From a virus, in the IMG/VR virus record IMGVR_UViG_3300035199_000152, positions 1 through 45,631 of that record: 45,631 nucleotides of DNA. One strand, given 5' to 3'. The position numbers and the translations under genes are program-made. Shown piece after piece: positions 38,826 through 45,631 of this stretch; positions within the stretch are counted from its first letter, which is position 1; each line of letters opens with the position of its first letter. The notes under the pieces were generated by a model. The model ran no database searches. It was not told the origin of the DNA and worked only from the letters and a program-made list of their open reading frames with translations.

Positions 38826-39596
38826 ATGGAATCTTTTGAACAAAATGAGGCGAATGTCGAAGCTACAGCGTATGGAGATGAAAGTCTATCTGCGGAGCAA
38901 GCCATGTTTGAGCAATCTGGAGAACAGGTTGCCGATGTCGCTAATGAAGCCCCGATTTTAGAAGAAGAGTCAGAGTCTAGGAAATTTCAATCTATGTATG
39001 ACCGCTCACAAGCGGAATTACAGGATTTGAAAAAGTATGAGCCTTTGGTAAATCTTCTGGAGTCGAGACCTGATTTAGTTAAAACATTACAAGATGGCAT
39101 TTCTCAACCGCAAGGTAAACAAGAATCATCGCCCGGTATAGGCAAAGACGAGTTCAACCCTTGGGATGCATTTACAGAAGATGGCTCTGCTTCCAGTCAA
39201 CATGTTAAAAATAAAATAGAAAGCATGGTTAATGAAAGAGTGTCACAACAAGCGGCTAAACAACAGGCTCAGATGCAGACAGAAATGCATTTGAATAATA
39301 CCGTGAATGAATTAAGGAATAACTTTAAAATGTCAGATACTGAGATTAAGGGTTTTCTTGAATTTACCACACAGCCTAAGGAAGCCGTTGGAATTAATAA
39401 TCTTGTGAAATTGTATCGTGATGTCAGTGGGGTTGGTCAAACAAATACTGATACCGTAGATGCGGTGAGAGCCGCACAAGACGCTCCTCGCTCTGCCGGG
39501 GTTCTACAAGGACAACCAGCTAAAACAAAAAATGATGCTGATAAAATGTGGGATTCTATAGTCAGGGCGGGAGGTAGAGCGAATGTATTAAAATAA
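38826..39596 (+). CDS. Scaffolding protein
   Basis: The product has 256 residues, acidic start, helical and Gln-rich, AAGGAG before the ATG. It directly precedes the capsid gene, as scaffolds do, and ends with a basic helix (M-W-D-S-I-V-R-A-G-G-R-A). There are no enzyme motifs. Assignment rests on composition and order. Confidence 0.8.
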   Translation: MESFEQNEANVEATAYGDESLSAEQAMFEQSGEQVADVANEAPILEEESESRKFQSMYDRSQAELQDLKKYEPLVNLLESRPDLVKTLQDGISQPQGKQESSPGIGKDEFNPWDAFTEDGSASSQHVKNKIESMVNERVSQQAAKQQAQMQTEMHLNNTVNELRNNFKMSDTEIKGFLEFTTQPKEAVGINNLVKLYRDVSGVGQTNTDTVDAVRAAQDAPRSAGVLQGQPAKTKNDADKMWDSIVRAGGRANVLK

Positions 39597-39614
39597 AATA
39601 ACTAGGAGAAAAAA

Positions 39615-40961
39615 ATGGCTACTTATAATAGTGGACAGGTAAAATTTGGTACTCCGGGTGCGGTTATTGATAGTACGATTCCATCACGTAGGTTATATGA
39701 CTTTAGTGATAGGGTTGCTGATTTAGCCCCAGAAGAGTCTCCATTTTTTGTTTACTTGTCAAAAGTTGGAAAAGTTCCAACGACGGATTCTCAATTCCGG
39801 TTTTTAGAAGACAGGTCGAAAATTTCTATTACTGATAGAAGTTTTCTTCAGAAAGGTGGTGGCACTTTAGCGGCGGCAGGAAGCAATACATCGCTAACTG
39901 TTGATACTAGTGGTGGAGCCGCTGTTAGCTGGCTTATTAAAGGTATGGTCGTCCAAATGGCACAAAACGTCAATAAGGGCGGTGGTGCTGACACAGAAGC
40001 GATTACACAGGCTACGGCTAGGATAGAATCTGTCACTCAAAATAGTTCTGATACAACCATTGTTGTAAAAACTATTGCCAATAGTGCTGGTAGTGGAACA
40101 ACAACGCTTGATGATAATGGAGAATGTGTCGTAATTGGAACATCATATGAGCAAGGTTCAGGAGCTCCAGATGTATGGTCACAAGAGATGGATAATGATT
40201 ATGGTTATACCCAAATCTTTAAAACAGCTTGTGAAATGTCAAACACAGCACGTGCTACAGTTTATCGTGGCTATGCTGATGAATGGCAACGTATTTGGAA
40301 CTTGAAGCTTCGTGAACATAAAGTTGATATCGAAAGAGCTATGCTTTTTGGCATGAGAGGTTCCCAAGGAGGAATCCAATACACTGAAGGTATCGTAGGA
40401 AATATTCTTGTGAATGGCACTGCGACTACCGATGGGACTATTGGTTCTTATTCAGAAGGTGTTCCTTATTTGGCTTCATATGCAACAAGTGAATTAACTT
40501 ATGATGGTTTACTTACTGCATTTGAGACAATGTATGACCCTGCACGTGGAGGTTCTTCAAGTAAGCTTGTTCTAGCTTCTCTTCCAGTGATATCTCACTT
40601 TAATAAATTAAGTGGGTTTATGGAAAATAGCATGGTTGCAACTGAGACTGCATATAATTTTTCTGCAAGTCAGGGCTCATTCGGACATAGGATTATGAAG
40701 ATTGAAACTGTTCATGGTGATTGCAGTATGATTAAAGAACCGTTGTTCAGAAACAATGCTTCAGGTCACATGTGTTTTGTTGACCTTGAAAATGTTTCAT
40801 TTCGACCACTTGTTGGTAACGGTGTCAGTCGTGACACTTCGATTATGACTAATGTTCAAGCGGCAGATGAAGATTTGCGGAAAGACATGATTCTTACAGA
40901 AGCAGGTCTTGAAGTTTCTCTTCCCGAGTCTCATGCTCTTATTAACTTAGAAAACGTATAG
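39615..40961 (+). CDS. Major capsid protein
   Basis: The product has 448 residues, with AGGAG and one of the best ribosome binding sites. The start E-E-S-P-F-F-V-Y-L-S-K-V-G-K and the middle A-R-A-T-V-Y-R-G-Y-A-D-E-W-Q-R match HK97-fold coat proteins of the DUF5309/SU10-like kind. Position after scaffold supports this. A coat insertion with Ser/Thr/Gly-rich loops lies around 88-180. Confidence 0.9.
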   Translation: MATYNSGQVKFGTPGAVIDSTIPSRRLYDFSDRVADLAPEESPFFVYLSKVGKVPTTDSQFRFLEDRSKISITDRSFLQKGGGTLAAAGSNTSLTVDTSGGAAVSWLIKGMVVQMAQNVNKGGGADTEAITQATARIESVTQNSSDTTIVVKTIANSAGSGTTTLDDNGECVVIGTSYEQGSGAPDVWSQEMDNDYGYTQIFKTACEMSNTARATVYRGYADEWQRIWNLKLREHKVDIERAMLFGMRGSQGGIQYTEGIVGNILVNGTATTDGTIGSYSEGVPYLASYATSELTYDGLLTAFETMYDPARGGSSSKLVLASLPVISHFNKLSGFMENSMVATETAYNFSASQGSFGHRIMKIETVHGDCSMIKEPLFRNNASGHMCFVDLENVSFRPLVGNGVSRDTSIMTNVQAADEDLRKDMILTEAGLEVSLPESHALINLENV

Positions 40962-40970
40962 GAGTGTAAA

Positions 40971-41405
40971 ATGAGAAGTGATTATCTAAATAACAACAGT
41001 AGCGTTGGTGATGTTGCGGCTAAGTTTCAGGTTATAGCAGTTGCTAAAACTCTGGATGATGCAGATTCAGGAAAAGTATTTGGTATTGACCAAGATAGTG
41101 GTGCATACGAAATTACTCTTCCTCTGGTAAAGAATGTTACTCCGGGTTGGAATGTGACATTCCTTTTGACTGATGTCGGTTCTAATGCTGTTACGATTGC
41201 AAACAACACGGATGAAGATACTATCGTTGGCTATACTTCTGGTGGAGATGGGGGAGCAGGTTCTTCTACAGATTCAACAGCAGTTGACGAGATTGTATTC
41301 ATTAGTGGTGCACAGCTTGGAGATAAAGTTGATTTGTTCTGTGATGGGACATATTACTATGCTCAGGCTACTGCACATGACGTTGCACATATTACCATTA
41401 GCTAA
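40971..41405 (+). CDS. Head decoration protein (putative)
   Basis: The product has 144 residues, beta-rich with Gly/Ser/Thr loops (G-G-D-G-G-A-G-S-S-T-D-S-T), directly after the capsid gene and with its own GGAG. This is the usual place for a capsid decoration protein. No family motif seen. Confidence 0.65.
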   Translation: MRSDYLNNNSSVGDVAAKFQVIAVAKTLDDADSGKVFGIDQDSGAYEITLPLVKNVTPGWNVTFLLTDVGSNAVTIANNTDEDTIVGYTSGGDGGAGSSTDSTAVDEIVFISGAQLGDKVDLFCDGTYYYAQATAHDVAHITIS

Positions 41406-41442
41406 CCTGAATCAATAAAGGTTGACAGTATTTGGGTGCTGT

Positions 41443-41469
41443 GGGAGCTGTCAAAAAAAGGCGGCTCCC
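41443..41469 (+). terminator. Hairpin after decoration gene
   Basis: GGGAGCTG (41443-41450) pairs with CGGCTCCC (41462-41469), one wobble, 11-base loop. There is no T-run, so it may lower but not end transcription of the capsid genes. Confidence 0.5.
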
Positions 41470-41486
41470 GAAACCCTTGAAAAATT

Positions 41487-41690
41487 ATGAAAAGTTGTAT
41501 GCATTGCGAAACTCCCAACCCTGATGGTTGGTTTTACTGCAAGAAATGTGGTAACAAAACTTCCAAACCGAAGTTTACAACCAATCTGTACATGTTGAGT
41601 GAGATTGGTAAGAGGACTGATATCGAGTTTTCAGCAACAACTGTTGAAGAAGATATAAAACAAAGAAATAAAAAATTGGGATACGCCTAA
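41487..41690 (+). CDS. Zinc-ribbon protein in head operon
   Basis: The product has 67 residues. C4-M-H-C7 and C18-K-K-C21 with N-P-D-G-W-F-Y fit the common short zinc ribbon. The stop overlaps the next ATG (TAATG). Function unknown. Confidence 0.78.
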   Translation: MKSCMHCETPNPDGWFYCKKCGNKTSKPKFTTNLYMLSEIGKRTDIEFSATTVEEDIKQRNKKLGYA

Positions 41691-42166
41691 TGGCTACATT
41701 AAAAGTAAAGATACAAGAAGATATTATACTCGATAATCAGAACTACGGTTCTAAAAGAACATTAGAGATAGGTAGCATAACGGATATTATTAAAAGAATT
41801 GTAACAGTTCCGGCAAGTACAGATACAACAGTATTAATGTTTACGTCTACTACTGGTGTTGTTGACGGAGCATTAGATATAGAATTAGTAAAATATATTA
41901 GGGTGACTAATTTAGATTCAAGTAATTCAGTAAATTTATCTCTTCAGATAGACGTAGGAGAAGATGATAGTTCTGCTGATGACACAGCAGGGCTTTTATT
42001 AGAGGCTGGTAAGAGCTTTATGATGGGTACTCCTTCGGATGGTATTGCCGTAAATAGTGATGCGGCTACCTTAATTACAGATGGTACATTTAAAAATTTA
42101 GAAAGCATCATAATAGATTCTGGTACAAATGCTGTTCAGGTTGAAGTTTTTGTAGCGAGTGCGTAA
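41690..42166 (+). CDS. Beta-rich virion protein
   Basis: The product has 158 residues, mostly strands (V-K-Y-I-R-V-T-N-L-D, N-L-S-L-Q-I-D-V) and Ser/Asp loops. Fused by stop/start overlap to both neighbours. Likely a head or head-tail joining protein by position. Confidence 0.68.
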   Translation: MATLKVKIQEDIILDNQNYGSKRTLEIGSITDIIKRIVTVPASTDTTVLMFTSTTGVVDGALDIELVKYIRVTNLDSSNSVNLSLQIDVGEDDSSADDTAGLLLEAGKSFMMGTPSDGIAVNSDAATLITDGTFKNLESIIIDSGTNAVQVEVFVASA

Positions 42167-43173
42167 TGGCTAGTTTTCAAACACAAATAATGGGATTAAC
42201 AGATTTAAGTATATCTAGCTCTGGGACTAATCCAACGGAAGCTCAATTAACTCAATTCCTTACAGATGGTGCTAAAGAAGTTATTAATCAGTTACCCGGA
42301 CATTTATTACCATTGTGTTCGTCATCTCAAACATTTACATCTGGCAGTGCTGATACATTAACTACTGGAAAAATATTAAACGTATTTAGAAATGATGGTG
42401 ATATAAATCAGCCTTGTAGAAAAATACCAGCTAAACAAAAAGGAAGAGTGTCTGACCCAGAAGAAATGGCATACGCTACTATAACAGACCCTGTATTTTT
42501 TATAGACAATAACTCTTTAGATGTTCTTCCTTCAGGTGGTTCTTGTTCTTATTCGGAAGTTCAATATCCGGCAGTAGCTTATAGTGCTGATGCGATTACA
42601 GCTTTTCCAGATGAAGCAGAACATCTTGTCGTATTATATGGCGCTGTTAAATCAATACAAAATGTATTAGGTAGTCGTTCAGCGAATTCAGATATTACTA
42701 CTGCAATAGGTTTAATAAAAACAGCAGTAGACCAAGCGGCTACAGCGGCAGGAAGTTTTCTAGCATCAACTGGTTCAGTATTCGGAGATACAGATACTTT
42801 TTTGACAAACGATTCTCAATTAACAAGAGTTAAGGCGGCATTAGATGATGCTGAGGATATTATTAATGGAGATGAGCCATCTGCAACTACAGATGCTTAT
42901 GGTGCTCAGGCAAGCGAAGATATTGAACTAGTATCATCTGCTTTAAATATTGCTAAAACAGAAATAAGTAGAGCTCAAATGCATTTGTCTGAATGGACTT
43001 CTATTGGAGACATGAGGGTTAAAGAAATTAATGCGGCTCTATCTGAGGCTCAAGGATATGCTAATGAAGTTCAGTCTCGTTTGCAGGTAGATAGCGCACA
43101 ATATGGATGGTATGAAAAACAGCAGGCTAAATTACAATCCGACTATGAAAAAGGTCTACAAGCATTAGGTTAA
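42166..43173 (+). CDS. Head-tail connector-like virion protein
   Basis: The product has 335 residues. F-P-D-E-A-E-H-L-V-V-L-Y-G-A-V-K-S-I-Q is typical of podoviral connector-type proteins I recall from marine phages. The amino half is beta-rich; the carboxy half is a long coiled coil (A-L-S-E-A-Q-G-Y-A-N-E-V-Q). Located between capsid and tail genes. Confidence 0.7.
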   Translation: MASFQTQIMGLTDLSISSSGTNPTEAQLTQFLTDGAKEVINQLPGHLLPLCSSSQTFTSGSADTLTTGKILNVFRNDGDINQPCRKIPAKQKGRVSDPEEMAYATITDPVFFIDNNSLDVLPSGGSCSYSEVQYPAVAYSADAITAFPDEAEHLVVLYGAVKSIQNVLGSRSANSDITTAIGLIKTAVDQAATAAGSFLASTGSVFGDTDTFLTNDSQLTRVKAALDDAEDIINGDEPSATTDAYGAQASEDIELVSSALNIAKTEISRAQMHLSEWTSIGDMRVKEINAALSEAQGYANEVQSRLQVDSAQYGWYEKQQAKLQSDYEKGLQALG

Positions 43174-43177
43174 TAAT

Positions 43178-43534
43178 ATGGCTGTTCATAAAATATCAGT
43201 AAAGCAAGTTTTAAGTAGGGTTAGGCAGGTATTCCCTGATATCCCAGAAAATTATTTAATTAATCTTTTAAATGATGGCTTAGTTGAAGTTGGGATGTAT
43301 AGTACAAAACCAGTGCAAGCCAAGATGACAACAGTTGCAGACCAGATGTTTTATAGCATTAGTGATGATGCTGAAGATTCTAGCGGCAATAAGCTTGAAG
43401 CTAATAAGGTTTTTAGGGTAGATTTAATGGACAGCGATGGTGATTATATTCAGATTCCAAGGCTGGTAGATAAGAATATTTTATTAATGGATGCTACAAG
43501 TGAGTCAGCATTAACAACACCGGATAGTAAATAA
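43178..43534 (+). CDS. Head-tail joining protein (putative)
   Basis: The product has 118 residues. V-R-Q-V-F-P-D-I-P-E-N-Y-L-I-N-L-L-N-D-G-L-V-E-V-G suggests a small adaptor. The stop overlaps the next start (TAATG). Possibly works with the next protein as a two-part adaptor. Confidence 0.65.
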   Translation: MAVHKISVKQVLSRVRQVFPDIPENYLINLLNDGLVEVGMYSTKPVQAKMTTVADQMFYSISDDAEDSSGNKLEANKVFRVDLMDSDGDYIQIPRLVDKNILLMDATSESALTTPDSK

Positions 43535-43965
43535 TGGCAAGTAGTATTAAGTACCCGGATAGTTCGGCATCATGGTATATCGAAGGTGATAAATTCGCTT
43601 TAATTACTAATGTTGATAGTAGTGGTAGTGGAAGAACTACTGCTCGCAAGCAATGGAAAGCCATAGCTGAGGCTGTCACAGATGGTTTATTACTTCATTA
43701 TTATGGTGAGCCAAATAAAGTTAGAACCATTAATGATGAGATAGATTTAGATAATAGTTTACATCTTTCGCTAGTTGATTACATTAAGTATAGATTATAC
43801 TTAGATAAGGCTGGTGTATCTCCAGATGCAGGTGTTTCACAATCAGCAATGGTTGTATCTATGAATCATGAGAAAAAATTCAAAGATGCCGTTTCAAGAT
43901 ATGGCATAAGAAAAAGGGATAAAACGGGGGGAACTAGAGCAATAGTTCCTTCTAATTTTACTTAA
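43534..43965 (+). CDS. Head-tail/tail adaptor protein (putative)
   Basis: The product has 143 residues. Y-P-D-S-S-A-S-W-Y-I-E-G-D-K-F-A-L-I-T, then L-L-L-H-Y-Y-G-E-P. Near its end the DNA has a perfect GGAACTA...TAGTTCC hairpin (43930-43949). It lies just before the tail fibre. Confidence 0.65.
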   Translation: MASSIKYPDSSASWYIEGDKFALITNVDSSGSGRTTARKQWKAIAEAVTDGLLLHYYGEPNKVRTINDEIDLDNSLHLSLVDYIKYRLYLDKAGVSPDAGVSQSAMVVSMNHEKKFKDAVSRYGIRKRDKTGGTRAIVPSNFT

Positions 43966-43975
43966 AGTAAGATAA

Positions 43976-43993
43976 CTATAAATGCTTTTATAG
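43976..43993 (+). terminator. Weak AT-rich hairpin before the tail fibre
   Basis: CTATAAA pairs with TTTATAG with a four-base loop. There is no T-run; effect uncertain. Confidence 0.25.
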
Positions 43994-44024
43994 CGGTGGT
44001 GGTGGAATATGAGGAGTCATTATT

Positions 44025-45631
44025 ATGGCTGACATACATAAGTATACAAGTAAAGAAGTATTAAACAAGGTACTTCTTGATTCTTCGGGAGATGCGGTAA
44101 ATGCATTTTCTCACACAACATCAGAAGCCTTAAATGCGGCTTTAGATGATACAAACAGCAGATTAAATGTATCTCTAGCAGGCGGTACAATATCTGGTGA
44201 TGTTACCATTTCAGGTGATTTAACTGTATCTGGTGGTGGTTCATTATCATTTGATGAGATTTTAGAAGGAACGCAAGTAATAGATGTTACTTCTACCGAA
44301 GCATTCCTTGTCCGCAAGAACGGTGACGGTGGGGATGTATTTGTAGTTGATACTACCAATGAAGATGTTGCTATTGGTGGTACTCTCGCTGTTGTTACTA
44401 CAACCAACTCAGATGTAACAGTAGCAAATTTTCAAAGTGCAATAGATGCTAATGGAGAACATTCTATAATACGAGTTGGTCACTCCAGTAAAGCCGCTTA
44501 TATGGGATTGTTATTAAACTCAGCAGATACTGCATATTTTGGTATTGATGATAACCCAGATGATGGCAATGGAATATATGTAAATGAGTCAGGACAAATT
44601 GGGATTGGAAACAAAATACCAACAAATAATCTATACATTGAAGCAGATTCTGGTGATGAAGGTATAACCATCCATAGTGCTGGAGATACTGGCAATGCAG
44701 TTATTTTAGATGCAAATAGGTCAGGTGCTGGAAGTGGTATAGGAACTATGATTGGTAAATGGAATGGAACTACTATTGGCTATATGGGATTCTTTAGCGG
44801 TGCAGATACTACTAATAAAGACGATGCTGTAATTAAGTTTGCTACGACACCATCTGGTGGCTCTGCTACTGTTGCAATGACCATAGATTCAAGTCAAAAT
44901 GTCGGAATTGGAACGACTGGGAGAATGATGAGTGGGTATGATGCAAACTCTACTACTCTAACAGTATATGATGGTTCTGGAGGAGCACAATCAGGTTACT
45001 TAGAACTTGGAGCTGACAATTATGTTAATGGTTATAACGCTGGAGCTATTGTTTTTATAAATAACAATAATGCTGATGCAACAAATCATGATGCTAATGG
45101 AAAAACAATTGCCCAAATAAGGACAGAAATTGCTACGACTGATAATAATGCTGGAGATGATTCTGGGGGTAGTATGACTTTTTGGACGAAGGTTGAAGCT
45201 GGTTCACTTACAGAACGTATGCGTATCACATCCGCTGGGCAGACTAATCTACGGCGTGATTCAACTCAAACTGCTCCAAATAAATCAGCCACTGTTTTGA
45301 CGATAAAAGGCTATGGTGCAGTAAATAAATATTCAGGTATTGGATTTAATTATGGTTCATCTGGTGATGTTGAACCACCAGCATGGATAGGTGTAGAAGG
45401 TACGAGTTTCGCTGGTAATACTTACGCTGATATAGTATTTGCTACGAGAAGTGTTACAACTGATAGTGTGCCGACTGAACGTATGCGTATAGACTCAGCA
45501 GGCAATGTGGATATTGGCGGTCAAAAAGGAGCCATTACTACAGATACTCAACTTACTATATCTGGTGGAGAAGCAAATAATGCGATAATACAAATGAACG
45601 CTGACAATGGAGATGATAATGCTGATAAGCA
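44025..45631 (+). CDS. Tail fibre, 5' part (continues at window start)
   Basis: ATG 44025 with GAGGAG upstream. This is the amino-terminal 535 residues, 41 of which are also encoded within the first copy of the repeat at the window start; frame continues exactly through the repeat. It begins MADIHKYTSKEVLN, like the protein at 3687. Then come repeats of T-I-S-G-D-V-T-I-S-G-D-L-T-V-S-G and several R-M-R-I-x-S-A-G-x-V/T segments, both common in marine phage fibres. The stem leads to the YadA-like repeats encoded at 1-2696. Confidence 0.93.
   Translation, partial: MADIHKYTSKEVLNKVLLDSSGDAVNAFSHTTSEALNAALDDTNSRLNVSLAGGTISGDVTISGDLTVSGGGSLSFDEILEGTQVIDVTSTEAFLVRKNGDGGDVFVVDTTNEDVAIGGTLAVVTTTNSDVTVANFQSAIDANGEHSIIRVGHSSKAAYMGLLLNSADTAYFGIDDNPDDGNGIYVNESGQIGIGNKIPTNNLYIEADSGDEGITIHSAGDTGNAVILDANRSGAGSGIGTMIGKWNGTTIGYMGFFSGADTTNKDDAVIKFATTPSGGSATVAMTIDSSQNVGIGTTGRMMSGYDANSTTLTVYDGSGGAQSGYLELGADNYVNGYNAGAIVFINNNNADATNHDANGKTIAQIRTEIATTDNNAGDDSGGSMTFWTKVEAGSLTERMRITSAGQTNLRRDSTQTAPNKSATVLTIKGYGAVNKYSGIGFNYGSSGDVEPPAWIGVEGTSFAGNTYADIVFATRSVTTDSVPTERMRIDSAGNVDIGGQKGAITTDTQLTISGGEANNAIIQMNADNGDDNADK
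45505..45631. repeat. Right copy of 127-bp terminal direct repeat
   Basis: Identical to bases 1-127; see left copy. Supports circular closure. Confidence 0.97.

Overview
The window is a tailed double-stranded DNA phage genome, most likely complete. Its first 127 bases recur exactly as its last 127 bases, so the contig closes into a circle of about 45.5 kb (an assembler overlap or a circularly permuted genome). Terminase large subunit, portal, scaffold, major capsid protein, very large internal virion proteins and no contractile-tail genes suggest a short-tailed (podovirus-like) phage. The DNA is AT-rich and ribosome binding sites are strong (AAGGAG/AGGAG), and several small proteins resemble ones common in aquatic phages. 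The host cannot be named. No integrase, repressor, tRNA, CRISPR array or insertion sequence was seen.

Layout. The genes form two divergent blocks. The rightward block runs from 32.3 kb through the window end and on to 17.0 kb. In order it holds terminase small subunit, a zinc-ribbon protein, terminase large subunit, an M15 peptidase, an unknown protein with a tape-measure-like motif, portal, scaffold, capsid, decoration and head-tail proteins, a 1391-residue tail fibre that crosses the window ends, lysis-type membrane proteins (4.1-5.5 kb), a long tail protein, a C1q-like protein, and the internal proteins up to 16.97 kb. The leftward block runs from 31.6 kb down to 16.97 kb. It holds an amidoligase plus class II glutamine amidotransferase pair, a non-coding region with iterons and DnaA boxes, about 20 very small genes, a DUF932-type protein, an HNH protein, and a recombination module (Cas4/RecB-like nuclease, RuvC-like resolvase, PD-(D/E)XK-like nuclease, putative ssDNA-binding proteins).

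How it may work. No DNA polymerase, primase, helicase or RNA polymerase gene is visible. With two perfect DnaA boxes and six perfect TACGTGCATA iterons at 29.2-29.5 kb, this suggests plasmid-like replication by host machinery, perhaps with a replisome-organiser-like protein (18.0-18.7 kb). The early leftward genes appear to be driven by a repeated phage promoter, GGAACT-17 bp-TATAA, with five good copies and one weak copy. The amidoligase operon has a roughly 200-base leader with mutually exclusive hairpins and ends at a strong terminator. A gamma-glutamylcyclotransferase-like gene at 25.2 kb may belong to the same chemistry. Three intergenic elements with long closing stems (22.2, 23.1 and 23.5 kb), a histone-fold candidate and about a dozen zinc-ribbon proteins are the other unusual parts.
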